64,000 nt of DNA from CAWGYT01 sp963826795. GTDB lineage: Bacteria; Planctomycetota; Planctomycetia; Pirellulales; Pirellulaceae. Of this stretch, positions 45,490 to 53,241 are shown one piece after another (positions within the stretch are counted from its first letter, which is position 1; the number at the start of each line of letters is the position of its first letter). Location: NCBI GenBank assembly GCA_963826795.1, contig CAWGYT010000003.1, positions 344,659-408,658 on the forward strand, read 5' to 3'. A program made the translations under genes and the position numbers. The notes beneath the pieces are model-generated. The model saw only the letters and a program-made list of their open reading frames with translations. It searched no databases and was not told where the DNA came from.

Positions 45490-47292
45490 TCACTTGCTCA
45501 CACGCAGTCGCCGCAAACCGGCCAGCATCGGAAGGATCCCCAGCAGCAGCAGCCCGCTGGCGGGCTCAGGGACCGCAGCGACCGCCCCGCGCGGCCCGAC
45601 TTCATAACCACCCGACTGAAAGGCTTGGACGAAATCGCTGGAGTCGAAGATCTGATTGCCATCCCAATCACCTTCGCCCCACGACACGTCCTGCGCGTCA
45701 GGATTTTCGTACTTGCCTGCCTGAAAGACGGCCACGAAGTCGCTGCTGTCAAATGTGCCGTTCAAGTCCGCGTCGCCAAACCAGGTGTTCATCAGCTCCT
45801 CGACCCAGATCCGCCGGTCTTCCTGATTGACTTCGCCGTTGCGATCGACGTCGTACCGCGGATCGTCCGTCCCCGCAACGACGACGGCGGTCAGTTCATC
45901 GATGTCCATGACATCGCAAACGCCGTCGCCATTCAAGTCGCATGGCTCGCCGACCGGACCGATGATCCCGTAGACTTCCAATTCATCGATCGCTGTCCCA
46001 GCTCCCAGGCCCGTCCCGGGGACCAACAACCGCACCCCGGTGGCCAGAATCGGGCTTCCGTCCCGGCTGATTTCGAACTCGTGACGCAGCTGCGGAGTAA
46101 ACTCAGCGGTGGCAACCGAATAGCGGACCGAACCGATCGTCTGCCAGCCGGTCACCGGGTCGCCGGTGTCCGGGGTATCGGCGTCGGGATCCGGCACCAG
46201 CGTGAATTGCAGCGAGTATTCACCGAGCGAGCGGTCCCCGAATTGACCCTGGTTGTCGCGACCCCAGGCCACGCTTGAGACCGACACGGCTTCCGCCAGG
46301 GAGACACCGGCGAACTGAATCGGGGCGTAGGGGTTGTCGTCGCCGCCGATCCAACTGTTGCCGTTGCCATAGATGCCGTCGTTGACGTTTTCCACGACGT
46401 GATACGCAATCCCCAATTGGGGTCCCAGGTCGCTGCTGGTAAACGGTGTCGCGCCAGACTCGGCCAGCGCGAAATTGTCAGGCACGAAATCCTGGCCGAA
46501 GTCACCATTGTTGCCGTCCCAAGTGATCGAGAACGGCGCGCTGACACTGATCTCGATCGGATCGGGGGCGGGCGGCGGATCCACCACTTCACCCGCCGTC
46601 GTATAAAGTTCGATCTCATCGATCGCCGTGTCGGCGTTGGGCACAATGAGCCGCATCCCGGTGGCGCTGACAGGATCGAAGTTGTAGCGGTGACGCTGCC
46701 AGGTTTGGTTGAAGTTCGTCCCGAAGCCCTCGCTTCCCACGTAATCGAGCGTCCCGATGTCCACCCAACCCGACGTCGGATCGTTGGAGGAATCCAGGTC
46801 CAGGTTCGTACTGGGTCGCGGAAACTGCGTGTATTGCAGCGTGTACAGGCCCAAGTGCCGATCCATGCAGACTCCCGCGCACACGTCACCCGCCAGCACG
46901 TTGCTGCGGCCAAAGGCAATGCTTTGCAAATTGTCGACGGGAGTCGCACCGAGATCGATCCCCGCAAAGAAATCGAAAAACTCACCCGTATCTAGTCCAA
47001 TCCAACTGTAGGCGTTGCCATAGGCACCGTCGTTCAGATTGTCGATGAAGTGATAAGCAAGCCCCAACGCCGGTCCCAGCTCACCGGTGCCAAACGGCGT
47101 GCCGCTGAGCGCCAGGTTATCGGGCACCTCATCACCGGCCATCGCCGCCGGCGGTCCCTCCTGCACGAGTGTCAAACCGCCACCCTCGAGGAAAAGCTGC
47201 CCGCGGCCCGATGTGGCCAGGCCGCACCACAACAGCGTGCACGTCACGCACGTTCGCCATGCAAAACCAAAACTCACCTCAAATCGTCTCAT
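45490..47292 (-). CDS. Exported PEP-CTERM protein with EF-hand/dockerin-like repeats
   Basis: ATG 47292 was chosen because GGGGGAAAGTG precedes it; the frame is open further upstream inside the previous gene. The 600-residue product has a signal peptide (FAWRTCVTCTLLWCGLATSG). Two related domains follow, each containing PDNxALs.aTPF...dLGP.LGiAYH and ending in AIDELELY/AIDELEVYG. Four Ca-binding loops come next (CDLNGDGVCDVMDIDEL, DVDRNGEVNQEDRRI, DADLNGTFDSSDFV, GDWDGNQIFDSSDFV). The C-terminal sorting signal is VPEPASGLLLLGILPMLAGL plus RR. It is likely exported and processed by an exosortase-type system. It overlaps the upstream giant gene by 14 nt. Confidence 0.88.
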   Translation of the reverse strand: MRRFEVSFGFAWRTCVTCTLLWCGLATSGRGQLFLEGGGLTLVQEGPPAAMAGDEVPDNLALSGTPFGTGELGPALGLAYHFIDNLNDGAYGNAYSWIGLDTGEFFDFFAGIDLGATPVDNLQSIAFGRSNVLAGDVCAGVCMDRHLGLYTLQYTQFPRPSTNLDLDSSNDPTSGWVDIGTLDYVGSEGFGTNFNQTWQRHRYNFDPVSATGMRLIVPNADTAIDEIELYTTAGEVVDPPPAPDPIEISVSAPFSITWDGNNGDFGQDFVPDNFALAESGATPFTSSDLGPQLGIAYHVVENVNDGIYGNGNSWIGGDDNPYAPIQFAGVSLAEAVSVSSVAWGRDNQGQFGDRSLGEYSLQFTLVPDPDADTPDTGDPVTGWQTIGSVRYSVATAEFTPQLRHEFEISRDGSPILATGVRLLVPGTGLGAGTAIDELEVYGIIGPVGEPCDLNGDGVCDVMDIDELTAVVVAGTDDPRYDVDRNGEVNQEDRRIWVEELMNTWFGDADLNGTFDSSDFVAVFQAGKYENPDAQDVSWGEGDWDGNQIFDSSDFVQAFQSGGYEVGPRGAVAAVPEPASGLLLLGILPMLAGLRRLRVSK

Positions 47293-50200
47293 CACTTTCC
47301 CCCTTTTCATTTGCATCTGATAGTGCGAACCGTTCCAACGAGGGATGCAGCCACGAAGTTGCCTCACCGTCCACTTGCTGAAACAGGGAATCCACGGATC
47401 GTTCATCGAGAGTTCGCTCACGTTGGGCTTGGTGCTGCGCGTCGGACCACTCGGGGGCGGCGGACGAGGCGTGCGAATCGCGCCGACGTCGCAGCCAACG
47501 CCGGCTGTCCAGCAGCGCCGCTGAGATCTTTCGCGCCGGCAGCGTGTGCACCGCCAGATCGTCGGTGGTGGAGACGCCCTTCACCGAAAGCCCGCTCGCC
47601 GAACCGTTTTCGGCGGCCTCATCACGGCCGATTCGGGCACCCGGCACGTAACCGCCAAACTGGAAGGCGACGACCAGGTCGGAGGTGTCGAATTCACCGT
47701 CGCAATTCCAATCTCCGGCAGCCCACGTCGAGTTGCCCGAGATCTGATCTTCGTACTCGCCCTGCTGGAATACAAGCACGAAGTCGGCCGAATTAAAAAC
47801 TCCATCGAGATTCGCGTCGCCGACGGCGGTACCGAGCGTCGCCTGGACGAAGTGGTAGAGATCTTGCAGATCGACCTGTTGATCAGCGTTCAGATCATAG
47901 GCCGAATTACCGGCGCGAATCGCCTGGCAAAGCCAATCAATATCATCGCTGGTGACCTGTCCATCCCCATTCAAATCGCCGGGATTGCTTGGACGCACCT
48001 CCGTCGGAAGACCGGGCGATCCCCCGCTGAGAATGCTTGCTTGCCAAGAGGTTGCATTGCCGTACTGGTCGAGCGGCACGTGGGCGGCATCGATCAGTTC
48101 CAGTGTCGCGCCTTCGCCATCGGCGGCATCCGGCCAGGGCGCCCGGTCGCCATACGTGAAATCGACCAGGGTCTGTCCGAGCCCGGTGACGATGCGAAGG
48201 TTCTCGCCGTCGTTGTTCAGACGACCGCCGGCGAATTCCCCCAGCACACGTACGTCGTTGCCGTAGCGAATCCGAAACGCCGCTTCGTTTTGAACGACCA
48301 CACCCATTTCGAGCGGGGCGAGCGTCACGTCGGAGAATGTAAACTCGATTCCGTTGCTGAAATGGGTACCCAGCAAGTTAATCGGCTGCGTTCCGATATT
48401 CTGAAACTCGATAAACTCGAAGTCGTTGTCTTCCAAAGCGCCGCCTGCGGCCCGTTCGTCGGCGGTGGGATCGCTAGGATGATAATTGATCTCCGTGATC
48501 CGCAGCGAGTCATCCACCGGGTTCGCCACGGAGGTGGACACCTGAATTTGATCGGTGCCCACGACGTTGCCCTGGTGGTCGGTTGCCTGCAATGACACCA
48601 CGCTGTCACCGGGCTCTAGTGGCACGAGAATCTGCCAGGTCTCGTCATCCAGCCACTCGACCACCAGCGGGTCATCCTGACCGAGGCGTCGAACCTCGCG
48701 CACGTTGATCCAGCCTTTTCCCTGCAGCGTCACCAGTGGCTGGTCAACGGAAAGGGGCTGGCCATCGTTGGTGGTAATTTCGAAGGGAATCTCGTCGGGC
48801 AGCTGCGCGCGGACATAGCGCTCGCGAGCGGCCACATAGGACTTGATCGAAGTCAGTCGTTGCCCCGCCACCAGGCCATAGTGATCGATCCACGGGTCGA
48901 GATATTCACGATTGAAGGTGGTATTCATGATGTCCAGCAGGTGGCCGTTGACCAGTCGACGGACCGTGGGGCGAGACATCAGCCGCCCTCCCGTACCGGA
49001 CGTACCGATCAGCGACTGACTGGTCGATGCGGTGAAGGCGAAATCCCAGTCCCAGGGAAATGCCAACACGCGCCCGTCGCTCGGTCGCACGTAGAACTCG
49101 ATGTTGTGATGCAGTCCGCCGCGCGTGTAAACGTCGGCAGCGCCGACGAGTGATTGCAACGCGAACACCCGCGCCCATTGGTCGATATCGATCACCGGAG
49201 CTGCCGCCTGGACCAGTTGGCTGGTCGATTGGCTCAGTGCCTTGCCTGCCTCAATGATCCCTGAAAAATCGTCCTGGTCGCGATTGTTGCGAATCAGCAG
49301 ATGCGCCCGATACGCCTCCTTGTCGTCCCCGTAGTCCTGCAGATCCTTCGACGGCTGGGGGTGTGAGTAGGGGAACGGCACCTTGGGACTTTCGGGGTTC
49401 CCGTTCGTCGTGGCGTTGGGCACGTAGGCGATGTCCATTTTGAACACCGTCCCCTCGGATCCGTTTTCGTATTGCGAATCCAGGAACTCGTCGCCATACC
49501 GGGCCATCATCAGCAAGGCCGGGCGCGAATGACGCGGGTCCGGCGCGATCACGTAGACCAGGTCATCGTACATGCCGGGAATGTCGCCGGCGTGATTCGC
49601 GATGTGCTTGATCAGGATTTCGTCCTGCGTCCCGGGCGTGGGCGAGCTGCGTCCGGATCGATCGATCGCGACGGAGTCATGGACTCCTCGGAAACGCTGC
49701 ATCGCGTCGAATTCAACGTTGAAGCCCAGATACGTGGGGCTCGAACGGCCCGCGTTGGAGCCTTTCAAGCGGACTCCCACGTTGTAGAAGACTTCTTCCT
49801 CGTTATAGATCACGGTCGCGCCGAAGCGACCGTTCGACATCACGTTGGTGCGTTCATGCAGCAGTTCGGTATCGGCGGGTGTCATCACGATCCGAAAGTT
49901 GTGCATCAGCCCGTCGCGAGCGCGGTTGTCTTGCACTTTGTACAAGGCGCGGGATTCGCTGCCGTCTGCCGGGAACATCGAACGGGCGCCGAGCCCATCC
50001 GTGCCTTGGACAAAGAACTGCACGACCTGCGACGCCGCTTGCCCCGGGATCTCTCCTGCGAATCGACCTGCCCCCAGTTCCAGCATGGTCACGCGCTGCA
50101 ACGAGCCATCATTGACGGCGTACCACAACACCATTTCCGTCACGCCTTGAGGGTCGTCTGCCACGACGCTGACCGTCACCGGCTGATCCGCGTCGGGCAC

Positions 50201-52810
50201 CACGGGGAAGTGTGTCAGACCTGCGTAGTTTGGACCGATGTTCGCTGACGCCGATCCATTGGCTCGCCCCGGCGACCCGACCTGCGCCGGCCGCTCCAGG
50301 GGATTGGTTTGCTGCAACCGGTCAAAGTACAGATGCGTGTTAAGCAGATTTGAGCCGGCAACCCAGCGGGCCCGCAGCGTAATCTCGTATTCGACGCCCA
50401 GGCGAATTCGCCCGCGATCGGCGAACGTCGTCTCCGCATGATTCAGCCGGTCCTCAAGGGCCCCCGTTGCGGTCAGGTGCAGCACGTGGTTCTGCGGATC
50501 TTCGGGGTCCAAACTGACCAGCCCGTGATGATTCCCGGCGATGCGCCAGTGCGCCGGTTCTGCGCCCAGGCCGTCTTCCTCGAAGGTCCCGTTCTGGATT
50601 CGCTGGATTGCCGCACCGGCAGGATCTTCGACCACGGAGATGTCGTCGATCAGCACTTCGCCCGCATCCAGGAGACCCAGGATAAACTCCTGGTAGAGAT
50701 TGGTCACGCCGTTGGTGTACCCATCCCGTTCGACGATACCGCGATAGGTGATCGTCTGCCACGGAGCGTCGTCGCGCTCGTCGCTGGCCTGCCAGCTCTC
50801 AGGACGATTGTTGTCGGCCAGGGCGTCACGCAGCTCAAGACTCGAACCTCCGCCGTCAGCATAAGCCGGCCAGCGGCCCGAGTCGTAGTAGTGGACTTCG
50901 TCGGCAACGTTGCCCTGGGCATCCAGGACCACGATGCGTTCGTCGCGATTGGACAATTGGCCCTCGAACGACTCCGCCACGAGATTATCCAGCAACGGGT
51001 ATTTCTCGCGCAGCGCCGGCGCATCTCCGGCCACCACCAGGTACTGCCCTGGACCGATGGAGACTCCCGGTGGAAAGACATAGCTGACCGCATCCTGGAT
51101 CTGCCAGCCCGAGAGATCAATCGTGCGCGACTCGCTGCGGTTGTACAGTTCGATCCACTGTTCGGTTGACTCGGCGTAGGGCCTGCCGGGCACGAAGGGC
51201 GTCACCTGCTCGCGCACACGCAGCTCAATGCCAAACACGATATCGTTGCTGGTCCCGTCAACTTGATGGACTTCCACCGACAAGCGATTGCGCCCGACCT
51301 GCAAGAGATCCTTGGGAACCGCGACATTCTTCACGCGTGTCGCGTTGCCAACGCTTTGTGAAGCGAACGTATCCCCGTCGATGGGTCCGTCGGGCATCTG
51401 AAATCGGTGAAACTCAACGCCGTTCAAATAGAATACGGCCCCATCGTCTACGAAATGGTCGAGCCACACTTCCAGAGTCGAATCGTTTAAATCGCGATCG
51501 AAGTCGAACTCGTGTTGGAAGTAGTAGGTCGTAATATGCGGAAATTGAATCGCCGGGTTATCCAGCACCGTTCGCAAGGGTTCCTCCAGCGAAGCCGATT
51601 CGAAACCGATCAGCGCCGGACCGGCTCGCCATCCGGCCGCGTCCACCGTGTAGGCCGACTGCGCCCAATCTTCCGGCAGCGGTAGGGCGGAGTCGCGGAA
51701 CAACCACGTCGTCTGGTCGTCGATGGGAATGATCGCGGTCGTGGCGAACGCGGGAGGCCGATCGGGCGTGGATGCGATCCCGGGCCCGTGATAGAAGATC
51801 TCGTTGATGACCAGATCGCTTTCAAAGTCGAACTCATTCACGGCTCCGGGTGTGGCCGCACGAGGATAGCTCCAATCGCCCGCTTCGTCCGCGGCACGCC
51901 CGATCAGCCGATCCTGGACTGCGACGGCATCCACCAGCGAGGTCTTCGCGGCATCGTAGAGAAACAAGCGGTCGCCCGCGGCCGGTGTCCAGCCAATTTG
52001 GGCCGCCTCGAGTGTCAGGAAACCTCCCGGCGGGACGACTTGGGCCGGAAGCAGAAACCGATCCGCGGTGGACGAGTCCCCTCGCTGCAGAACGTAATCC
52101 GTCACGTCGACCGGCTGTTGCTGTGGATTGGCCAGCTCGATCCAAAACGCGGACGCCGTCGCCGACGCGACTTCATTCAACCGGATGGGCGAAGACTCCG
52201 ATCCATCCAGGGTGGCCGCGTCGGCAAAATTTGCGGCTCCCGGCGTCCCGCCCAGTTGGGCACTGGTCGTCCAGTTTCCGATCTCGACCGTGGCTTGCCC
52301 CGGGTCTCGCTTGGCAAGCGTCGCGCCGGAACCATCCGGAGCGACGGGCCAAGGAGCACGGTCGGCGAAGTCCAATTGGTCCATCGTGCGGTGGCTGTTG
52401 TTAACCAGCCGTAATAGCTCGCCGCTGTTGGACACTTGCCCGGTATACGGCCCCCATACTCCCGCCAGCTCGTGCGCTGCCTGCAGCTTTTCGGGCGACT
52501 TGGCAACCACCAGATATTGGCCACCGCCCAGGACCGTTCCCTCGGGGAACGTGTAACCGATCCCATCGATGCTCCAGCGCGAGAGATCCATGTCGACGGC
52601 CATCTGGTTGTACAATTCGATCCACTCCAGCTCCTGATCGACGCCCGGATTGTACATCACTTCGTTGAACACCACGGTGCTATCCAGCACGACGCGGCCC
52701 TCCAGCGACTCGTATCGCCGCACGCGGCCGTTCGGACGGGATCGCCGAGACGGCCTGCGATCACGCAACAAGCGTTGAGGGGCGAGTTTTCTGCTGAGTT
52801 TTCTGAACAT
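47279..52810 (-). CDS. Giant surface protein: lamin-tail domains, CotH kinase-like domain, dockerin-type repeats
   Basis: ATG 52810 gives 1843 residues; upstream in-frame sequence runs through a repeat element and is rejected. The N-terminus is basic with the YESLEGRVVLDS (LEPR-like) motif seen at the start of many planctomycete surface proteins. Lamin-tail domains appear at VVFNEVMYNPGVDQELEWIE, LVINEIFYHGP, EQWIELYNRSESRTIDLSGW and LRITEINYHPSD. A CotH-like region includes VGVRLKGSNAG, DEILIKHIANHAGDIPG and FPWDWDFAFT. Dockerin-like Ca loops follow (GDLNGDGQVTSDDID, DANLDGVFNSADFV, GDWNCDGEFDTSDLV). It is co-oriented and overlaps with the PEP-CTERM gene. A role at the cell surface or matrix is inferred. 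Confidence 0.88.
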   Translation of the reverse strand: MFRKLSRKLAPQRLLRDRRPSRRSRPNGRVRRYESLEGRVVLDSTVVFNEVMYNPGVDQELEWIELYNQMAVDMDLSRWSIDGIGYTFPEGTVLGGGQYLVVAKSPEKLQAAHELAGVWGPYTGQVSNSGELLRLVNNSHRTMDQLDFADRAPWPVAPDGSGATLAKRDPGQATVEIGNWTTSAQLGGTPGAANFADAATLDGSESSPIRLNEVASATASAFWIELANPQQQPVDVTDYVLQRGDSSTADRFLLPAQVVPPGGFLTLEAAQIGWTPAAGDRLFLYDAAKTSLVDAVAVQDRLIGRAADEAGDWSYPRAATPGAVNEFDFESDLVINEIFYHGPGIASTPDRPPAFATTAIIPIDDQTTWLFRDSALPLPEDWAQSAYTVDAAGWRAGPALIGFESASLEEPLRTVLDNPAIQFPHITTYYFQHEFDFDRDLNDSTLEVWLDHFVDDGAVFYLNGVEFHRFQMPDGPIDGDTFASQSVGNATRVKNVAVPKDLLQVGRNRLSVEVHQVDGTSNDIVFGIELRVREQVTPFVPGRPYAESTEQWIELYNRSESRTIDLSGWQIQDAVSYVFPPGVSIGPGQYLVVAGDAPALREKYPLLDNLVAESFEGQLSNRDERIVVLDAQGNVADEVHYYDSGRWPAYADGGGSSLELRDALADNNRPESWQASDERDDAPWQTITYRGIVERDGYTNGVTNLYQEFILGLLDAGEVLIDDISVVEDPAGAAIQRIQNGTFEEDGLGAEPAHWRIAGNHHGLVSLDPEDPQNHVLHLTATGALEDRLNHAETTFADRGRIRLGVEYEITLRARWVAGSNLLNTHLYFDRLQQTNPLERPAQVGSPGRANGSASANIGPNYAGLTHFPVVPDADQPVTVSVVADDPQGVTEMVLWYAVNDGSLQRVTMLELGAGRFAGEIPGQAASQVVQFFVQGTDGLGARSMFPADGSESRALYKVQDNRARDGLMHNFRIVMTPADTELLHERTNVMSNGRFGATVIYNEEEVFYNVGVRLKGSNAGRSSPTYLGFNVEFDAMQRFRGVHDSVAIDRSGRSSPTPGTQDEILIKHIANHAGDIPGMYDDLVYVIAPDPRHSRPALLMMARYGDEFLDSQYENGSEGTVFKMDIAYVPNATTNGNPESPKVPFPYSHPQPSKDLQDYGDDKEAYRAHLLIRNNRDQDDFSGIIEAGKALSQSTSQLVQAAAPVIDIDQWARVFALQSLVGAADVYTRGGLHHNIEFYVRPSDGRVLAFPWDWDFAFTASTSQSLIGTSGTGGRLMSRPTVRRLVNGHLLDIMNTTFNREYLDPWIDHYGLVAGQRLTSIKSYVAARERYVRAQLPDEIPFEITTNDGQPLSVDQPLVTLQGKGWINVREVRRLGQDDPLVVEWLDDETWQILVPLEPGDSVVSLQATDHQGNVVGTDQIQVSTSVANPVDDSLRITEINYHPSDPTADERAAGGALEDNDFEFIEFQNIGTQPINLLGTHFSNGIEFTFSDVTLAPLEMGVVVQNEAAFRIRYGNDVRVLGEFAGGRLNNDGENLRIVTGLGQTLVDFTYGDRAPWPDAADGEGATLELIDAAHVPLDQYGNATSWQASILSGGSPGLPTEVRPSNPGDLNGDGQVTSDDIDWLCQAIRAGNSAYDLNADQQVDLQDLYHFVQATLGTAVGDANLDGVFNSADFVLVFQQGEYEDQISGNSTWAAGDWNCDGEFDTSDLVVAFQFGGYVPGARIGRDEAAENGSASGLSVKGVSTTDDLAVHTLPARKISAALLDSRRWLRRRRDSHASSAAPEWSDAQHQAQRERTLDERSVDSLFQQVDGEATSWLHPSLERFALSDANEKGESDETI

Positions 52811-53241
52811 TGGAGGCCGGTTAAGAAGAAGAGAGTTCGGGTCATTGGGAAAAGGGGTCAGGTCCCAAAAGCCGGAACGGCCCATCGGGTGCTGCGCACT
52901 CTTGGGACCTGACCCCTTTTCCCAACGCCCCTTGTCGGGACGCGAGCGCATACAGCTGCAAACCTGCAGCATACCGTCCAGGCGCTGACCGCTCACCAGA
53001 ATTCGGGAATGATTATACCCGGGAGTCGGCGCCAGCGTTTTGAAAAACTCTTGGAAACGCCTTGCATCGCGGATGATTCCGACGTGTCGATGCGGACGCT
53101 TGCCGCTGCGAGCTTGTATCGGGAGTTGAAAGTGGCTACCCTAAAGCGAGGCGGAAAGGCGATATTCGACGCGTCTTTTGCCCCCCCGCCTGCCGTCCTC
53201 AAAACGTCCCTCCGCTCCGCGAATACGCGAGGTTGCCTCTC
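52811..53241. other. Divergent intergenic region
   Basis: It separates the giant surface protein (minus) from the PSCyt1 gene (plus). It holds the palindromic element at 52845-52925. The rest, 52926-53241, shows no supported gene. No clear promoter is seen. Confidence 0.5.
52845..52925. repeat. 81-bp palindromic element, family 1, copy C
   Basis: Left end TTGGGAAAAGGGGTCAGG plus TCCCAA is matched by right end TTGGGACC plus TGACCCCTTTTCCCAA, forming a near-perfect inverted repeat of 24 bp. The inside is GGCCCATCGGGTGCTGCGCA on the plus strand. It is homologous to 40285-40364 in reverse orientation. It lies in the upstream region of the giant surface-protein gene. Confidence 0.88.
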
